DNA of 64,000 nt from an uncultured Lachnospiraceae bacterium (GTDB lineage Bacteria > Bacillota > Clostridia > Lachnospirales > Lachnospiraceae). Positions within the stretch are counted from its first letter, which is position 1; the number at the start of each line of letters is the position of its first letter. This document shows, in pieces, positions 16,085-25,500 of the stretch. The notes below the pieces were generated by a model. That model ran no database searches and was not told the DNA's origin. It saw only the letters and a list, made by a program, of their open reading frames with translations. The position numbers were made by a program, and so were the translations under genes. The stretch spans positions 18,951-82,950 of the forward strand of contig CAJUQB010000006.1 in NCBI GenBank assembly GCA_910588285.1, read 5' to 3'.

Positions 16085-16924
16085 TCATATCAGCAGCTCC
16101 CCATACACCTTCCGCTTGCTGATGCCCCGGTCCTTTGCCACCAGCTTCATGGCTTCCTTGCGGTCAATGCCCTGGCTTTCATAATGAGCCATGTGCTCCT
16201 GCAATGTCATGGCTTCCCAGGAAAGGCGTGCTTCCTCCAGGACAGCCTGCCTGCTCTTGCCCTCCAGCACAAGGACGAATTCCCCCCTGGGCTCATTTTC
16301 CTGGTAATAGGAAAGGGCCTCAGTCAGGGTTGCGGGAAATACGGTTTCATACCGCTTGGTCAGCTCCCGGCAGAGGGAAATCCTCCGGTCCCCCAGGACG
16401 GCAAGAAGCTCTGCCAGAGTTTTCTTCAGATGATGGGGCGCTTCATACAAAATAATGGTACGGGTCTCGCCCTTCAGGCTTTCCAGAATGGCGGCCCGTT
16501 CCTTTTTGTCCCTGGGCAAAAAAGCCTCAAAGGCAAAGCGCCTGGTGGCAAGGCCGGACATGGTCAGGGCAGTAATGCAGGCAGCAGGTCCCGGCAGGGA
16601 GGTGACAGGAATGTGTTCCTCCTGGCAGATACGCACCAATTCCTCCCCGGGATCCGAGATGCCCGGGGTTCCGGCATCTGTAATCAGAGCAATATTCTGT
16701 CCTTCCCGCAGCTTCTCCACCAGCTGATAGGCCTTCTCAATCTTGTTGTACTCATGATAGCTGGTCATGGGGGTCTTGATCTCAAAATGATTTAAAAGCT
16801 TGATGGAATTGCGGGTGTCCTCTGCGGCAATCAGATCCACCTCCTTTAAGGTACGCAGTACACGGAGGGTAATATCCTCCAGATTGCCAATGGGGGTAGC
16901 GCAGAGATATAATGTTCCGGCCAT
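16085..16924 (-). CDS. rsmI: 16S rRNA (cytidine1402-2'-O)-methyltransferase
   Basis: 279 aa tetrapyrrole-methylase-fold enzyme that uses S-adenosylmethionine to methylate C1402 in the ribosomal P site. Signatures: LYLCATPIGNLEDITLR, LIAAEDTRNSIKLLNHF, ALITDAGTPGISDPGEELVR (SAM site) and GPAACITALTMSGL. The C-terminal extension (DRGISKRKVYGEL) is the small helical domain of the family. It is the last gene of the leftward housekeeping cluster; in Bacillus the same neighbour (yabC) follows yabB. Confidence 0.95.
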   Translation of the reverse strand: MAGTLYLCATPIGNLEDITLRVLRTLKEVDLIAAEDTRNSIKLLNHFEIKTPMTSYHEYNKIEKAYQLVEKLREGQNIALITDAGTPGISDPGEELVRICQEEHIPVTSLPGPAACITALTMSGLATRRFAFEAFLPRDKKERAAILESLKGETRTIILYEAPHHLKKTLAELLAVLGDRRISLCRELTKRYETVFPATLTEALSYYQENEPRGEFVLVLEGKSRQAVLEEARLSWEAMTLQEHMAHYESQGIDRKEAMKLVAKDRGISKRKVYGELLI

Positions 16925-17000
16925 AACAGCCTCCTTCCTAAGATACAGCGTTAAACAGCCAATGCCTGTTTCCTGTCATACATGTTCAAGGCATACAGCC

Positions 17001-17738
17001 TTAATAGCCGTAGATATCATAAATCTCATCCGTATACACGCCGGGCTCCCGGTACACAATCAGCGGCTTTTCCACCGTAATGCGGGCATTGCCGCCCCGA
17101 AGCCCCTCGATCAGCACCATATTGGGCTCCTTGTCCACAAAGGGATAGACCAGCTTCATGCGCTTAGGCTCAATGCCATACTGATGCATCAGGCACATGA
17201 TCTCGGTCAGACGGAAGGGCCGGTGTACCATATAGAACCGCCCCCTGGGCATCAGCAGACGGGCAGACTGGGCAATTACGTCCTCCAGGGTGCAGAGGAG
17301 CTCATGGCGGGCAATGGCCTTGGCCGGATTACTGCCAAGGAGGCCATGCTTTCCCGTCATGTAGGGCGGATTGACGGTAACCACATGAAAAGAAGATGCT
17401 CCAAAGATATTGGAAGCATCCTTGATATCACCTTCTTTGATTGTGATCTTCTCCTCCAGACGGTTGATGGCCACGCTGCGGCGGGCCATATCTACATTCT
17501 CCCTCTGAATCTCCAGGCCGGTAAAATGCTCCCCCATGGTCTTGGCCTCCAGCAGAATGGGGATAATTCCATTCCCGCAGCAGAGGTCAAGGGCCCGTTC
17601 CCGGGGCTTTACCCAGGCAAAGCCTGACAGCAGGACAGCATCCATGCCAAAGCAGAAGAGATTGGGGTTCTGGATAATAGAATAACCATTGCGGTGAAGC
17701 TCGTCCAACCGCTCCTGGGGCTGTAACTGAATGTCCAT
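17001..17738 (-). CDS. trmN6: tRNA1(Val) (adenine37-N6)-methyltransferase-like
   Basis: 245 aa class I SAM-dependent methyltransferase, homologous to YfiC/YabB. The SAM loop is LDLCCGNGIIPILLEAK and the adenine-N6 catalytic motif is NPPYMTG (NPPY). The N-terminal FxQ... stretch FCFGMDAVLLSGFA is characteristic of this group. It would methylate N6 of adenine 37 in one valine tRNA. Only 3 bp separate it from ricT, so it is in the same transcript. Confidence 0.87.
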   Translation of the reverse strand: MDIQLQPQERLDELHRNGYSIIQNPNLFCFGMDAVLLSGFAWVKPRERALDLCCGNGIIPILLEAKTMGEHFTGLEIQRENVDMARRSVAINRLEEKITIKEGDIKDASNIFGASSFHVVTVNPPYMTGKHGLLGSNPAKAIARHELLCTLEDVIAQSARLLMPRGRFYMVHRPFRLTEIMCLMHQYGIEPKRMKLVYPFVDKEPNMVLIEGLRGGNARITVEKPLIVYREPGVYTDEIYDIYGY

Positions 17739-17741
17739 GGT

Positions 17742-18647
17742 CTATTTTCCCTCATCCAGCTTGGATTTGCCGCGGTCCTCCAGGGCTTCCAGGGCCTTCA
17801 TTTCTTTGGCGGAAAGCTTTTTGTCCTTTCTGCGCCTGGGCTTGAAACGAAGCTGGCTCACATTGTACTCCCGGATCTCCTTTTCATCATCCACCTCAAC
17901 GATCACCTTGACGGTCTGGCGCAGCACATTGACACTCTGTACCTCGCCCCTTAATTTGTCGTCCGTGGTGACATGGTCTCCCACGCCGGGAAGGCGGCCA
18001 TTCAGATATTCGTAGGTTTCCTCCTCATTCTTCAGGCAGCACATCAGCCGCCCGCAGACACCGGAAATCTTGGCAGGGTTCAGAGACAGATTCTGCTCCT
18101 TTGCCATCTTGATGGATACAGGGGCAAATTCCGACAGATAGGTGCTGCAGCACAGGGAACGCCCGCAGATGCCGATGCCGCCTAAAATCTTTGTCTCATC
18201 CCGCACACCGATCTGGCGCAGCTCAATCCTAGTGCGGAACACAGCGGCCAGATCCTTTACCAGCTCACGGAAATCAATCCGCCCGTCTGCCGTAAAATAG
18301 AAGAGAAGCTTATTGTTGTCAAAGGTGTATTCAGCCTCCACCAGCTTCATATCCAGCTTATGCTTCTGGATCTTTTCCTGGCAGATGCGGAAGGCGTCCT
18401 TCTTCTTCTCCTGGTTACGTTCCGTGATCCGGTCGTCCTCCTTGGTAGCCATGCGGAGCAGGGGCTTTAAGGGCTGGACCACCTTGTCGTCTGCCATTTC
18501 CGTGGGGGGAATGATCACTGTGCCGTACTCAATGCCGCGGGCAGTCTCCACAATGACATGGCTGCCGGCCTTTACTTCAAAATTCAGCGGGTTAAAGTAA
18601 TAGATCTTTCCCGCCGGGCGGAATCTCACGCCAACTATTTTAACCAT
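17742..18647 (-). CDS. ricT: PSP1-domain protein RicT (YaaT)
   Basis: 301 aa. The PSP1 domain fills residues about 50-230. A cysteine-rich stretch GGIGICGRSLCCSTYL ... ISGVCGRLMCCLKNE provides the conserved CGRxLCC/CGRLMCC pairs that bind iron-sulfur clusters in the Bacillus Y-complex (RicA-RicF-RicT). That complex stimulates RNase Y processing and affects sporulation and competence. The tail is lysine-rich. Position between holB and trmN6 matches Bacillus. Confidence 0.93.
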   Translation of the reverse strand: MVKIVGVRFRPAGKIYYFNPLNFEVKAGSHVIVETARGIEYGTVIIPPTEMADDKVVQPLKPLLRMATKEDDRITERNQEKKKDAFRICQEKIQKHKLDMKLVEAEYTFDNNKLLFYFTADGRIDFRELVKDLAAVFRTRIELRQIGVRDETKILGGIGICGRSLCCSTYLSEFAPVSIKMAKEQNLSLNPAKISGVCGRLMCCLKNEEETYEYLNGRLPGVGDHVTTDDKLRGEVQSVNVLRQTVKVIVEVDDEKEIREYNVSQLRFKPRRRKDKKLSAKEMKALEALEDRGKSKLDEGK

Positions 18648-18651
18648 ATGA

Positions 18652-19641
18652 TTAGTTCTCCTTCATGGCCAGCAGTAACAGCTCGATTACCAGCTCGAAA
18701 TTCACATTGGCATTCAGACGCTGCTTGGCCTTTTCCAGGGCCTTCAGAATCGTTTCGATGCCATCATAAGAGCTTTTGCTGGCTGATTTTTTGATATCAT
18801 ACACCTCATCCTTAAAGATCAGGCAGTTTACATCTGCAGTTGCCTTAAACAGGAGCACATCCCGATACCAGATCATCAGAAGATCAAAAAAATCATGGAT
18901 AGTGAGCTTATAATCACTGATCTGGTGCACGGTGTCCATCATCTCATAGAGCTCCAGCCCGTGAATCCGCTTCACCAGCTGCAGGGCCATGAGCTTCAAT
19001 TCGTTGAAGCTCTCATTTCCGGCCAGCTGAAGGGCCTTGCCTACATTTCCCTGGGCAAAGGCAGTACAGACATCTGCCTTATAGTCCGGCACCTCCAGCC
19101 TTTGCATCAGGTAGGCCTTGATCTCTGCATCCGGAACAGCCTTCAGGTTCAGGGTGATACACCGGGATAGAATGGTGGGAAGGAATGCGTCCGCATTGGT
19201 GGTCAAAAGCAGAATCACCCCGTAGGCAGGCGGCTCTTCGATGGTTTTCAGCAATGCGTTCTGAGCCTGCTGGTTCATCTTTTCCGCCTCGTCAATGATA
19301 TAGATCTTATGGGGGCTGTGATAGGGCTTGATGCCGATATCATTGTTGACCTGTCTGCGGATGTCATCCACAGAGATCGTCCCCGGCTTCTCATGCTGCA
19401 GGTAAATAATATCCGGTTGATTTTTGGACAGCGCCTGCCTGCAGGAATGGCATTCCATACAGGGCGTGCTGCCCCTGGCCTCGCATTGCAGCGCCATGGA
19501 AAAGGCCTCTGCCAGCATCATTTTGCCGGAGCGCTCCGGGCCGTTAAAAATATAGGCATGGGATACCTTGTCACTGTCAATGGCCCGCTGCAAATGCTCA
19601 ATGATCTGCCGGTGTCCGATTATATCTGAAAAACCTGCCAT
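18652..19641 (-). CDS. holB: DNA polymerase III, delta' subunit
   Basis: 329 aa clamp-loader AAA+ subunit. N-terminal GHRQIIEHLQRAI, P-loop FNGPERSGKMMLAEAF, a zinc-binding CEARGSTPCMECHSC cluster and the DEAEKMNQQAQNALLKTIEEPP segment are all typical of delta'. The sensor region LLTTNADAFLPTILSRC is present. It loads the sliding clamp together with the other gamma-complex subunits. Four bases separate it from ricT. Confidence 0.93.
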   Translation of the reverse strand: MAGFSDIIGHRQIIEHLQRAIDSDKVSHAYIFNGPERSGKMMLAEAFSMALQCEARGSTPCMECHSCRQALSKNQPDIIYLQHEKPGTISVDDIRRQVNNDIGIKPYHSPHKIYIIDEAEKMNQQAQNALLKTIEEPPAYGVILLLTTNADAFLPTILSRCITLNLKAVPDAEIKAYLMQRLEVPDYKADVCTAFAQGNVGKALQLAGNESFNELKLMALQLVKRIHGLELYEMMDTVHQISDYKLTIHDFFDLLMIWYRDVLLFKATADVNCLIFKDEVYDIKKSASKSSYDGIETILKALEKAKQRLNANVNFELVIELLLLAMKEN

Positions 19642-19703
19642 ACTTCCTGTCTCCTTCCGGAAATATAAAACTGCTGGGGCCAGAACAGGCCCTGGCTATA
19701 CAC

Positions 19704-20144
19704 TCAGGTACAAATATCCAATAGTAATCCGCGGATCTCATCCACCTTACCCAGGATCGAAATGTGATCCTTTTCATCCTTCACAAGCTCTGCGGCCAGT
19801 TCGTCCAGATTCCGGTCCACCAGCTTTACAATGCCATAGACACGGTGGCGTCCGCGGCGGTCCAGAAAATTCTCCCTGGAAAACTTGTGGGAACGGTTTA
19901 CCACCTCGTTCATAAAATCCTTCACCAGCTCCCGGTAGCGCTTCATATCCCGCACATCCATGTGCTCGGCAATTTTTTCTCCCTGAGTGGTGATGTCCTC
20001 CATCAGGGTATTGAGACGCTGCTGCAGATCCTTTTCTTCAATCTGGCTGGCCAATGTAAATTTGAAGGTACCGTCTGCCTTTTCTACGGCAGCCGCCTTT
20101 TCCGGCGCAGGGGCAGCGGTTACCTGATTGACTTTCATATCCAT
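19704..20144 (-). CDS. yaaR: YaaR-family (DUF327) protein
   Basis: 146 aa from the ATG at 20144, five bases after GAGGTG; an ATG at 20171 has no site. The DUF327 core is recognisable: FTLASQIEEKDLQQRLNTLM, EHMDVRDMKRYRELVKDFM, NRSHKFSRENFLDRRGRHRVY and VKLVDRNLDELAAEL. No biochemical role is established. In Bacillus it lies between yaaQ and holB; here yaaQ and tmk are missing from between it and the decarboxylase. Confidence 0.9.
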   Translation of the reverse strand: MDMKVNQVTAAPAPEKAAAVEKADGTFKFTLASQIEEKDLQQRLNTLMEDITTQGEKIAEHMDVRDMKRYRELVKDFMNEVVNRSHKFSRENFLDRRGRHRVYGIVKLVDRNLDELAAELVKDEKDHISILGKVDEIRGLLLDICT

Positions 20145-20245
20145 AATGACACCTCGACTGTTCCTGATCACTGTGTGTAATAGTTCCCGCAGTGTCTCTG
20201 CCTGTATTTATTATATACATGCTTCCTTATAGTATAATATAAATT

Positions 20246-21694
20246 TCAGGAAATGACAATGTTTATCCGCTGATTCGTCATGTCGGACAGACCGTTCAAT
20301 TCCAGATCTGCGGCACGAAGCTCCAGAATCAGGGAGAGAAGGTCAGGGTAAATGTATTCTCCCGGGACGATCAGGGGAATCCCAGGGGGATACAGATAGA
20401 GATATTCCTGGCTGACCTGCCCGGCCGCCTCCTCCAGGGGAATCGTCCGGCAGGGCTGCTGCATGGCGCCGGCAATAGAACAGGCAGCCATGGGAAGCCT
20501 GTAAATATCGCTCCTATCTATCATATCGGCCAAAACAGGCGTCGGATTGAGGGAAAATTGCCTTTCAATCTCTGCGCAGGCCTCATATAGCCTTTGGAAG
20601 CCCTCCTCTGTATCCATCAGACTGCTGAGAGCCAGCACATAATGTCCGGATGCCATTTCCATTTCCAGCCGGTAATGCTCCCGAAGCAGCCGGGCCAGAC
20701 TGGGGCCGGACAGGCCAAGACGCTGGCCGGACAGCAGTATTTTGGAATCATCCCAGGCAAAGGTGTCCAGGGGCTTCAGGCATTCCATATAAGAGAGCCG
20801 GGACATTTCCTGATAAAAGGTATCCAGCCGTGTTCGAAGCTCCCCAAAACGCTTCGGGCCTTCCCGGGCAATCAGCTGCAGGCAGCAGTCCGCAGAGGCC
20901 ATCAGCAGATAGGAGGGAGAGCTGGTCTGGTAGATGCCAAGGAACCGGCGGACAGCATCCTCTGACACCAGGTCAGAGTTTACGTGCAAAACAGCCGTCT
21001 GGGTAAATGCAGGCAGCGTCTTATGCAGGCTCTCCACCACCACATCAGCTCCACAGCGGAGCGCGGATGCCGGAAAATGGCTGCTCAGCGGAAAATGTGC
21101 GCCATGGGCCTCGTCCACAATCAATGGGATGCCGCGGCTGTGGGATAATGCGGCTATGGCCCGGATATCAGAGACCACACCGTCATAGGTGGGCGACACC
21201 ACAAGGACAGCCCCAATCTCCGGATCCGCATCCAGAGCCGCTTCCACTGCATCCGGCGACAGGGAGCCCATAATGCCCAGGCGGCTGCGCTCCGGCATCA
21301 GATATACCGGACGAAGGGAACGAAGCTCCAATGCATGGTACACTGCCTTATGGCAGTTCCGGGACATCAGAAGCTTCCCGCCAATGGGAATGCAGGCGCT
21401 GATGGCTGCCAGAAGGCCGCAGGTGCTTCCGTTGACCAGCAGGAAGCTGCGGCGGGAGCCAAAGAGCTCTGCCGCCTGCTGCTGCAGCTGCTCCAGGATG
21501 CCTGTGGCATGGTGCAGATTGTCAAAGCCGTCGATCTCCGTGATATCCAGCTGCCAGGGATCGCCAAAGCCGGTGAGCTGCCGTTTGTGTCCCGGCATAT
21601 GGAAGGGATAGCAGCCGCTTTTTCCGTATGCCTTTAATTCCTGATGCAGGGAAATATTTTGTTTGGAAGAGGATTTTTTCAATAAATTATTCAT
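20246..21694 (-). CDS. Orn/Lys/Arg decarboxylase-family PLP enzyme (YaaO-like)
   Basis: 482 aa fold-type I PLP enzyme. Signs: PFHMPGHKRQ near the N-terminus, EIDGFDNLHHATGIL, GSTCGLLAAISA for phosphate binding, DEAHGAHFPLS with the cofactor-pairing Asp, and ESLHKTLPAFTQTAVLH with the Schiff-base Lys (SxHK). It decarboxylates a basic amino acid to a polyamine precursor; substrate cannot be fixed by eye. No Shine-Dalgarno precedes the ATG, and the -10 hexamer ends six bases upstream of it, so the mRNA may be leaderless. It heads the leftward cluster. Confidence 0.88.
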   Translation of the reverse strand: MNNLLKKSSSKQNISLHQELKAYGKSGCYPFHMPGHKRQLTGFGDPWQLDITEIDGFDNLHHATGILEQLQQQAAELFGSRRSFLLVNGSTCGLLAAISACIPIGGKLLMSRNCHKAVYHALELRSLRPVYLMPERSRLGIMGSLSPDAVEAALDADPEIGAVLVVSPTYDGVVSDIRAIAALSHSRGIPLIVDEAHGAHFPLSSHFPASALRCGADVVVESLHKTLPAFTQTAVLHVNSDLVSEDAVRRFLGIYQTSSPSYLLMASADCCLQLIAREGPKRFGELRTRLDTFYQEMSRLSYMECLKPLDTFAWDDSKILLSGQRLGLSGPSLARLLREHYRLEMEMASGHYVLALSSLMDTEEGFQRLYEACAEIERQFSLNPTPVLADMIDRSDIYRLPMAACSIAGAMQQPCRTIPLEEAAGQVSQEYLYLYPPGIPLIVPGEYIYPDLLSLILELRAADLELNGLSDMTNQRINIVIS

Positions 21695-21700
21695 AATTCT

Positions 21701-21729
21701 ATTGTAACGTTATTCTTACGGAAAAGCAA
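21701..21729 (-). promoter_or_regulatory. Promoter of the yaaO-like gene, predicted leaderless transcript
   Basis: Minus strand: TTGCTT (21729-21724), 17 bp, TACAAT (21706-21701). Only six bases (21695-21700) lie between the -10 and the ATG, so transcription would begin at or beside the start codon. Confidence 0.5.
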
Positions 21730-21767
21730 CGCAGCAGTTTAGAAAATTTTCATTTTATAGGAAGCAG

Positions 21768-21782
21768 ATTCTATGATAGAAT
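21768..21782. promoter_or_regulatory. Inverted repeat before the ABC operon
   Basis: ATTCTAT-G-ATAGAAT, a perfect 7-bp inverted repeat about 20 bp before the ATP-binding gene, in the expected -10 region. It may be an operator. Confidence 0.35.
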
Positions 21783-21803
21783 GGAGAAAAGGGGGAGAAA
21801 GGT

Positions 21804-22505
21804 ATGGCATTTATTCAGTTTTCACATGTGAACAAAGTCTATCACACCGGGGATGTGCAGATCCATGCCTTAAAGGATGCAAGCTTTGAGGTGGAGCGGG
21901 GAGAGATCTGCGTGATCGTGGGCCAGTCCGGCGCAGGGAAGACTACGCTGCTGAACATCCTGGGGGGAATGGATACCCTGACAGAGGGGAAGATTTTTCT
22001 GGACGGCGTGGAGGTGTCTGCTTTTAAGAAGAAGCAGCTGGCAAACTACCGCCGCAATGACATTGGCTTTGTATTTCAGTTCTATAATTTGATTCCCAAT
22101 CTTACGGCTCTGGAGAATGTTGAGATTGCATCCCAGCTGTGCAGGGAGCCGCTGAAGCCGGAGGAGGTGCTGGCCGGCGTGGGGCTTTTGGACCGTATGC
22201 AGAATTTTCCGGCGCAGCTGTCCGGCGGGGAGCAGCAGCGGGTAGCCATTGCCCGTGCCCTTGCCAAGAATCCCAAGCTGCTATTGTGCGACGAGCCTAC
22301 CGGGGCGCTGGATTATCAGACGGGGAAGGCAATTCTGAAGCTGCTGCAGGATGCCAGCAGGAACAGCGGAATGACGGTGATCATTATTACCCACAACTCG
22401 GCGCTGACAGCAATGGCAGACCGGGTGATTCGGGTTAAGAGCGGGACCATTGACGAAATACATAAAAATGAGGAGATTGTACCAGTAGAAAATATTGAAT
22501 GGTAG
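21804..22505 (+). CDS. ABC transporter ATP-binding protein (MacB/LolD type)
   Basis: 233 aa ATPase. Walker A GQSGAGKTTLLNILGG, Q-loop FVFQFYNLIPNLTALENV, signature LSGGEQQRVAIARAL, Walker B LLLCDEPTGALD, H-loop IITHNSAL. The TALDYxTGK pattern and FxxVxKxY start are those of the lipoprotein/antimicrobial-peptide export group. It is paired with the giant permease 11 bp downstream and would power its conformational change rather than classical import. GGAGAAAGG precedes the start. Confidence 0.93.
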   Translation: MAFIQFSHVNKVYHTGDVQIHALKDASFEVERGEICVIVGQSGAGKTTLLNILGGMDTLTEGKIFLDGVEVSAFKKKQLANYRRNDIGFVFQFYNLIPNLTALENVEIASQLCREPLKPEEVLAGVGLLDRMQNFPAQLSGGEQQRVAIARALAKNPKLLLCDEPTGALDYQTGKAILKLLQDASRNSGMTVIIITHNSALTAMADRVIRVKSGTIDEIHKNEEIVPVENIEW

Positions 22506-22516
22506 GGGGGTGTTAT

Positions 22517-25500
22517 ATGAAGCAGGCGTATCGGAAAAATATTTTCCGCACCATCAAAAAAAGCATGGGCCGCTATACGGCGATTTTTGCCATTATTGCG
22601 CTGGGAGTTGGATTTTTCTCAGGGCTGAAGGTCTCCAAGCCCTCCATGATGCATACGGCCCAGGAATATTTGAAGGAGCACCAGATGTTCGACTACCGTC
22701 TGATCTCTACCTGGGGCTTTGACCAGGAGGAGGTGGACAGGATTCGGCAGTCTGAGGGAGTCCTTGCGGCAGAGGGGGCTGTGTGGGAGGATTTCCTGTC
22801 TCCGGATGAGACGGATCAGGAGAGATGCTTTAAGGCATTGTCCATCACAGAAGCCATGAATACTCTGACGCTGCTGTCCGGCCGTATGCCCCAGGCCGGG
22901 AATGAATGCGTTGTCGACGGCTATCAGTATGGGGAGGATATGATCGGAAAGGAGATCTCCATCGGAGCCAATAACAGCCAGGAGATCAAGGATTCCTTTG
23001 CCTATGATACCTATACGGTGGTAGGCCTTATCCGTTCGCCCCTCTATATGAATATGGAGCGGGGAACCACCACCATCGGGAACGGGAGGATCGACAGCTT
23101 TCTCTTCCTGCCCCTGTCAGGCTTTGATTATGAATATTATAAGGAGGTATATGTAACAGCTTCTACCCAGGAGCCGGCATTTACGGAAGCTTATCATGAC
23201 CATATTGAGGCATATACCCAGGAGCTTGAGGACCAGGTGATCCCAGTCCTTTCCGACCGGTACGAGAGAGAGCTTGCAGATGCCAGGGAGAAGCTTGCAG
23301 ATGCCAGGGCAGAGCTTATGGATGGAGAGCAGGAGCTTGCGGATGCGAAAAGAGAGATCACAGACGGAGAGCAGGAGCTTGCAGATGCCAGGACAGAACT
23401 GGATGAGAAGACAGCAGATGCCATGGCAGAGCTTGCGGATGCGAAAAAGGAGCTTACGGACGGAGAGCAGGAGCTTGCAGATGCCCAGAAGGACCTGGAG
23501 GAAGGATCCTCGGAGCTGATGAAGCAGGAGCAGGAGCTTGTCCGCAGTGAAGCGGAGCTGTCCAAGGGAGAGCGGGAGTACCAGGAGGCGGTGGCTGAAT
23601 ATGAGGAAGGGCAAAGGCAGTATGAGGCCGGCTATGCCCAGTATCAGGCAGGGCTCTCGGAATATGAGAAGAACCTGGCAGATTATCAGGCCTATGTAAC
23701 AATGCTGGGAGAAAATGTACCTGCATTTCAGGAGCAGCTGGCAGCCATGGAGGCGGCCCTTGCCCAGGCCAGGGCAGAGCTTGACGCTGCCGGGCAGCAG
23801 CTCGACGCGACCAGGGAACAGCTAGCCCAGGCCAAGGAGCAGCTTGACGCCTCCGGAAAGCAGCTGTCATCCAGCCGCGCTGCCCTCACTGACGGTATGC
23901 GTCAGATCGAGGATGCCAAGGAGGAGCTGAAAAAGGGCCAGGAGGAGATTGACCGGAACCGCCAAAAGCTTGCGGAGGGATGGAAGGAATATGAGGAGGG
24001 ATTGGCCACCCTTGAGAAGGAGGTGGCGGAGGCCCAGGCAGAGATCACGGATGCTGCAAGAGAGCTTGAAGACGGCAGGCAGGAGCTTGCAGACGGGGAG
24101 GCAGAGCTTGCGGACGGCAGGCAGGAGCTTGCGGATGCAGAGAAGGAGCTTGCAGATGTGGAGGAGCCAAAGCTGTATCTATTGGACCGCAATACCAATG
24201 TAGGGTATGCCTGCTATGAAAATGATATCAGCATTGTAGCAGGGGTGGCAAAGGTATTTCCCATATTCTTTTTCCTGATTGCAGCATTGGTCTGCTCCAC
24301 CACCATGACCCGTATGGTGGATGACGAGCGGACCCAGATCGGAACGCTGCGGGCCTTAGGGTATACCCAGGGAGCGATTTTTGCCAAGTATGCGGTCTAT
24401 TCCGGCAGTGCAGCAGGCCTTGGAGCCATTGCAGGATATTTTATGGGAGTACATGCATTTCCGTCAGCAATCTGGACTGCCTACAATATGCTGTATGGAT
24501 TTGCCGGACTGATCCTTGTGGATGATGGGGCCCTTCTTACGATCTCCCTGCTTGCATCTCTGATCTGCTCGGTAGGTACAACTTATACAGCCTGCCGTTT
24601 GGAGCTGAAGCATGCGCCGGCAGAGCTGATTCGTCCCAAGGCTCCGCCTGCCGGAAAACGGATCCTTCTGGAGCGGGTAACGATCCTATGGAAGCATCTG
24701 AAGTTTCTGCACAAGGTATCTGCCCGCAATGTATTCCGGTTTAAAAAGCGTATGATTATGATGATACTGGGGATTTCCGGGTGTACGGCCCTGGTGTTGG
24801 CCGGCTTTGGGGTGAAGGATTCTGTTACCAATATTGTGGATGTCCAATATGATGAGATATTACAGTACGATATCAGCGCTGCCTACAGCAAGCCGCTGAC
24901 CGGCCGGGTTCTGGAGGAGATTCGGGAACAGTTTCCGGATAGCATTAAGACGGCTGTTCCCGTGATGGAGACAGCGGCGGAGGCCCCGTTTACAGGCGGA
25001 GTGAAATCCGTGACCCTTCTGGTATCGGATCCGGCGGCATCCTTCGGCGATCCCATTACGGACAGCATCAATTTCCATGGGGAAAAGGACAAAGCTCCTT
25101 CCCAGCTTCCGGGAGAGGGAGAGATTCTGATTGACAACCGGCTGGCAGAGGAGTTCTCCCTGAAGGCGGGGGATTCCATCCGCCTGAAGGTTGGAGATGA
25201 TGAGGTTGCGCCTCTGACCGTGTCCGGTATCTTTGAGAATTACGTGAATTATTATGCCTATGTGAACAGGGAGACCTATGAAGCATATTTTCAGGAAGCA
25301 TATGAGCCGAAAACTTTGTACCTCTCTCTGGAGAGGGGTGCGGATCCCTATCAGATATCCACCTATCTATCCGAAATGGAGCATGCGGTAAATGTCAATG
25401 TTACGGCAGATATGCGGGCACGTATTCAGAATACCATGGAGAGTATGAACTTTGTGGTAGCTCTGGTGATCGGCAGCGCAGCAGCCCTGGCCTTCATCGT

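Noticed and set aside
23265..24165. Long G+C-rich repetitive stretch as a mobile repeat
   Set aside because: It is the in-frame coiled-coil part of the FtsX permease.
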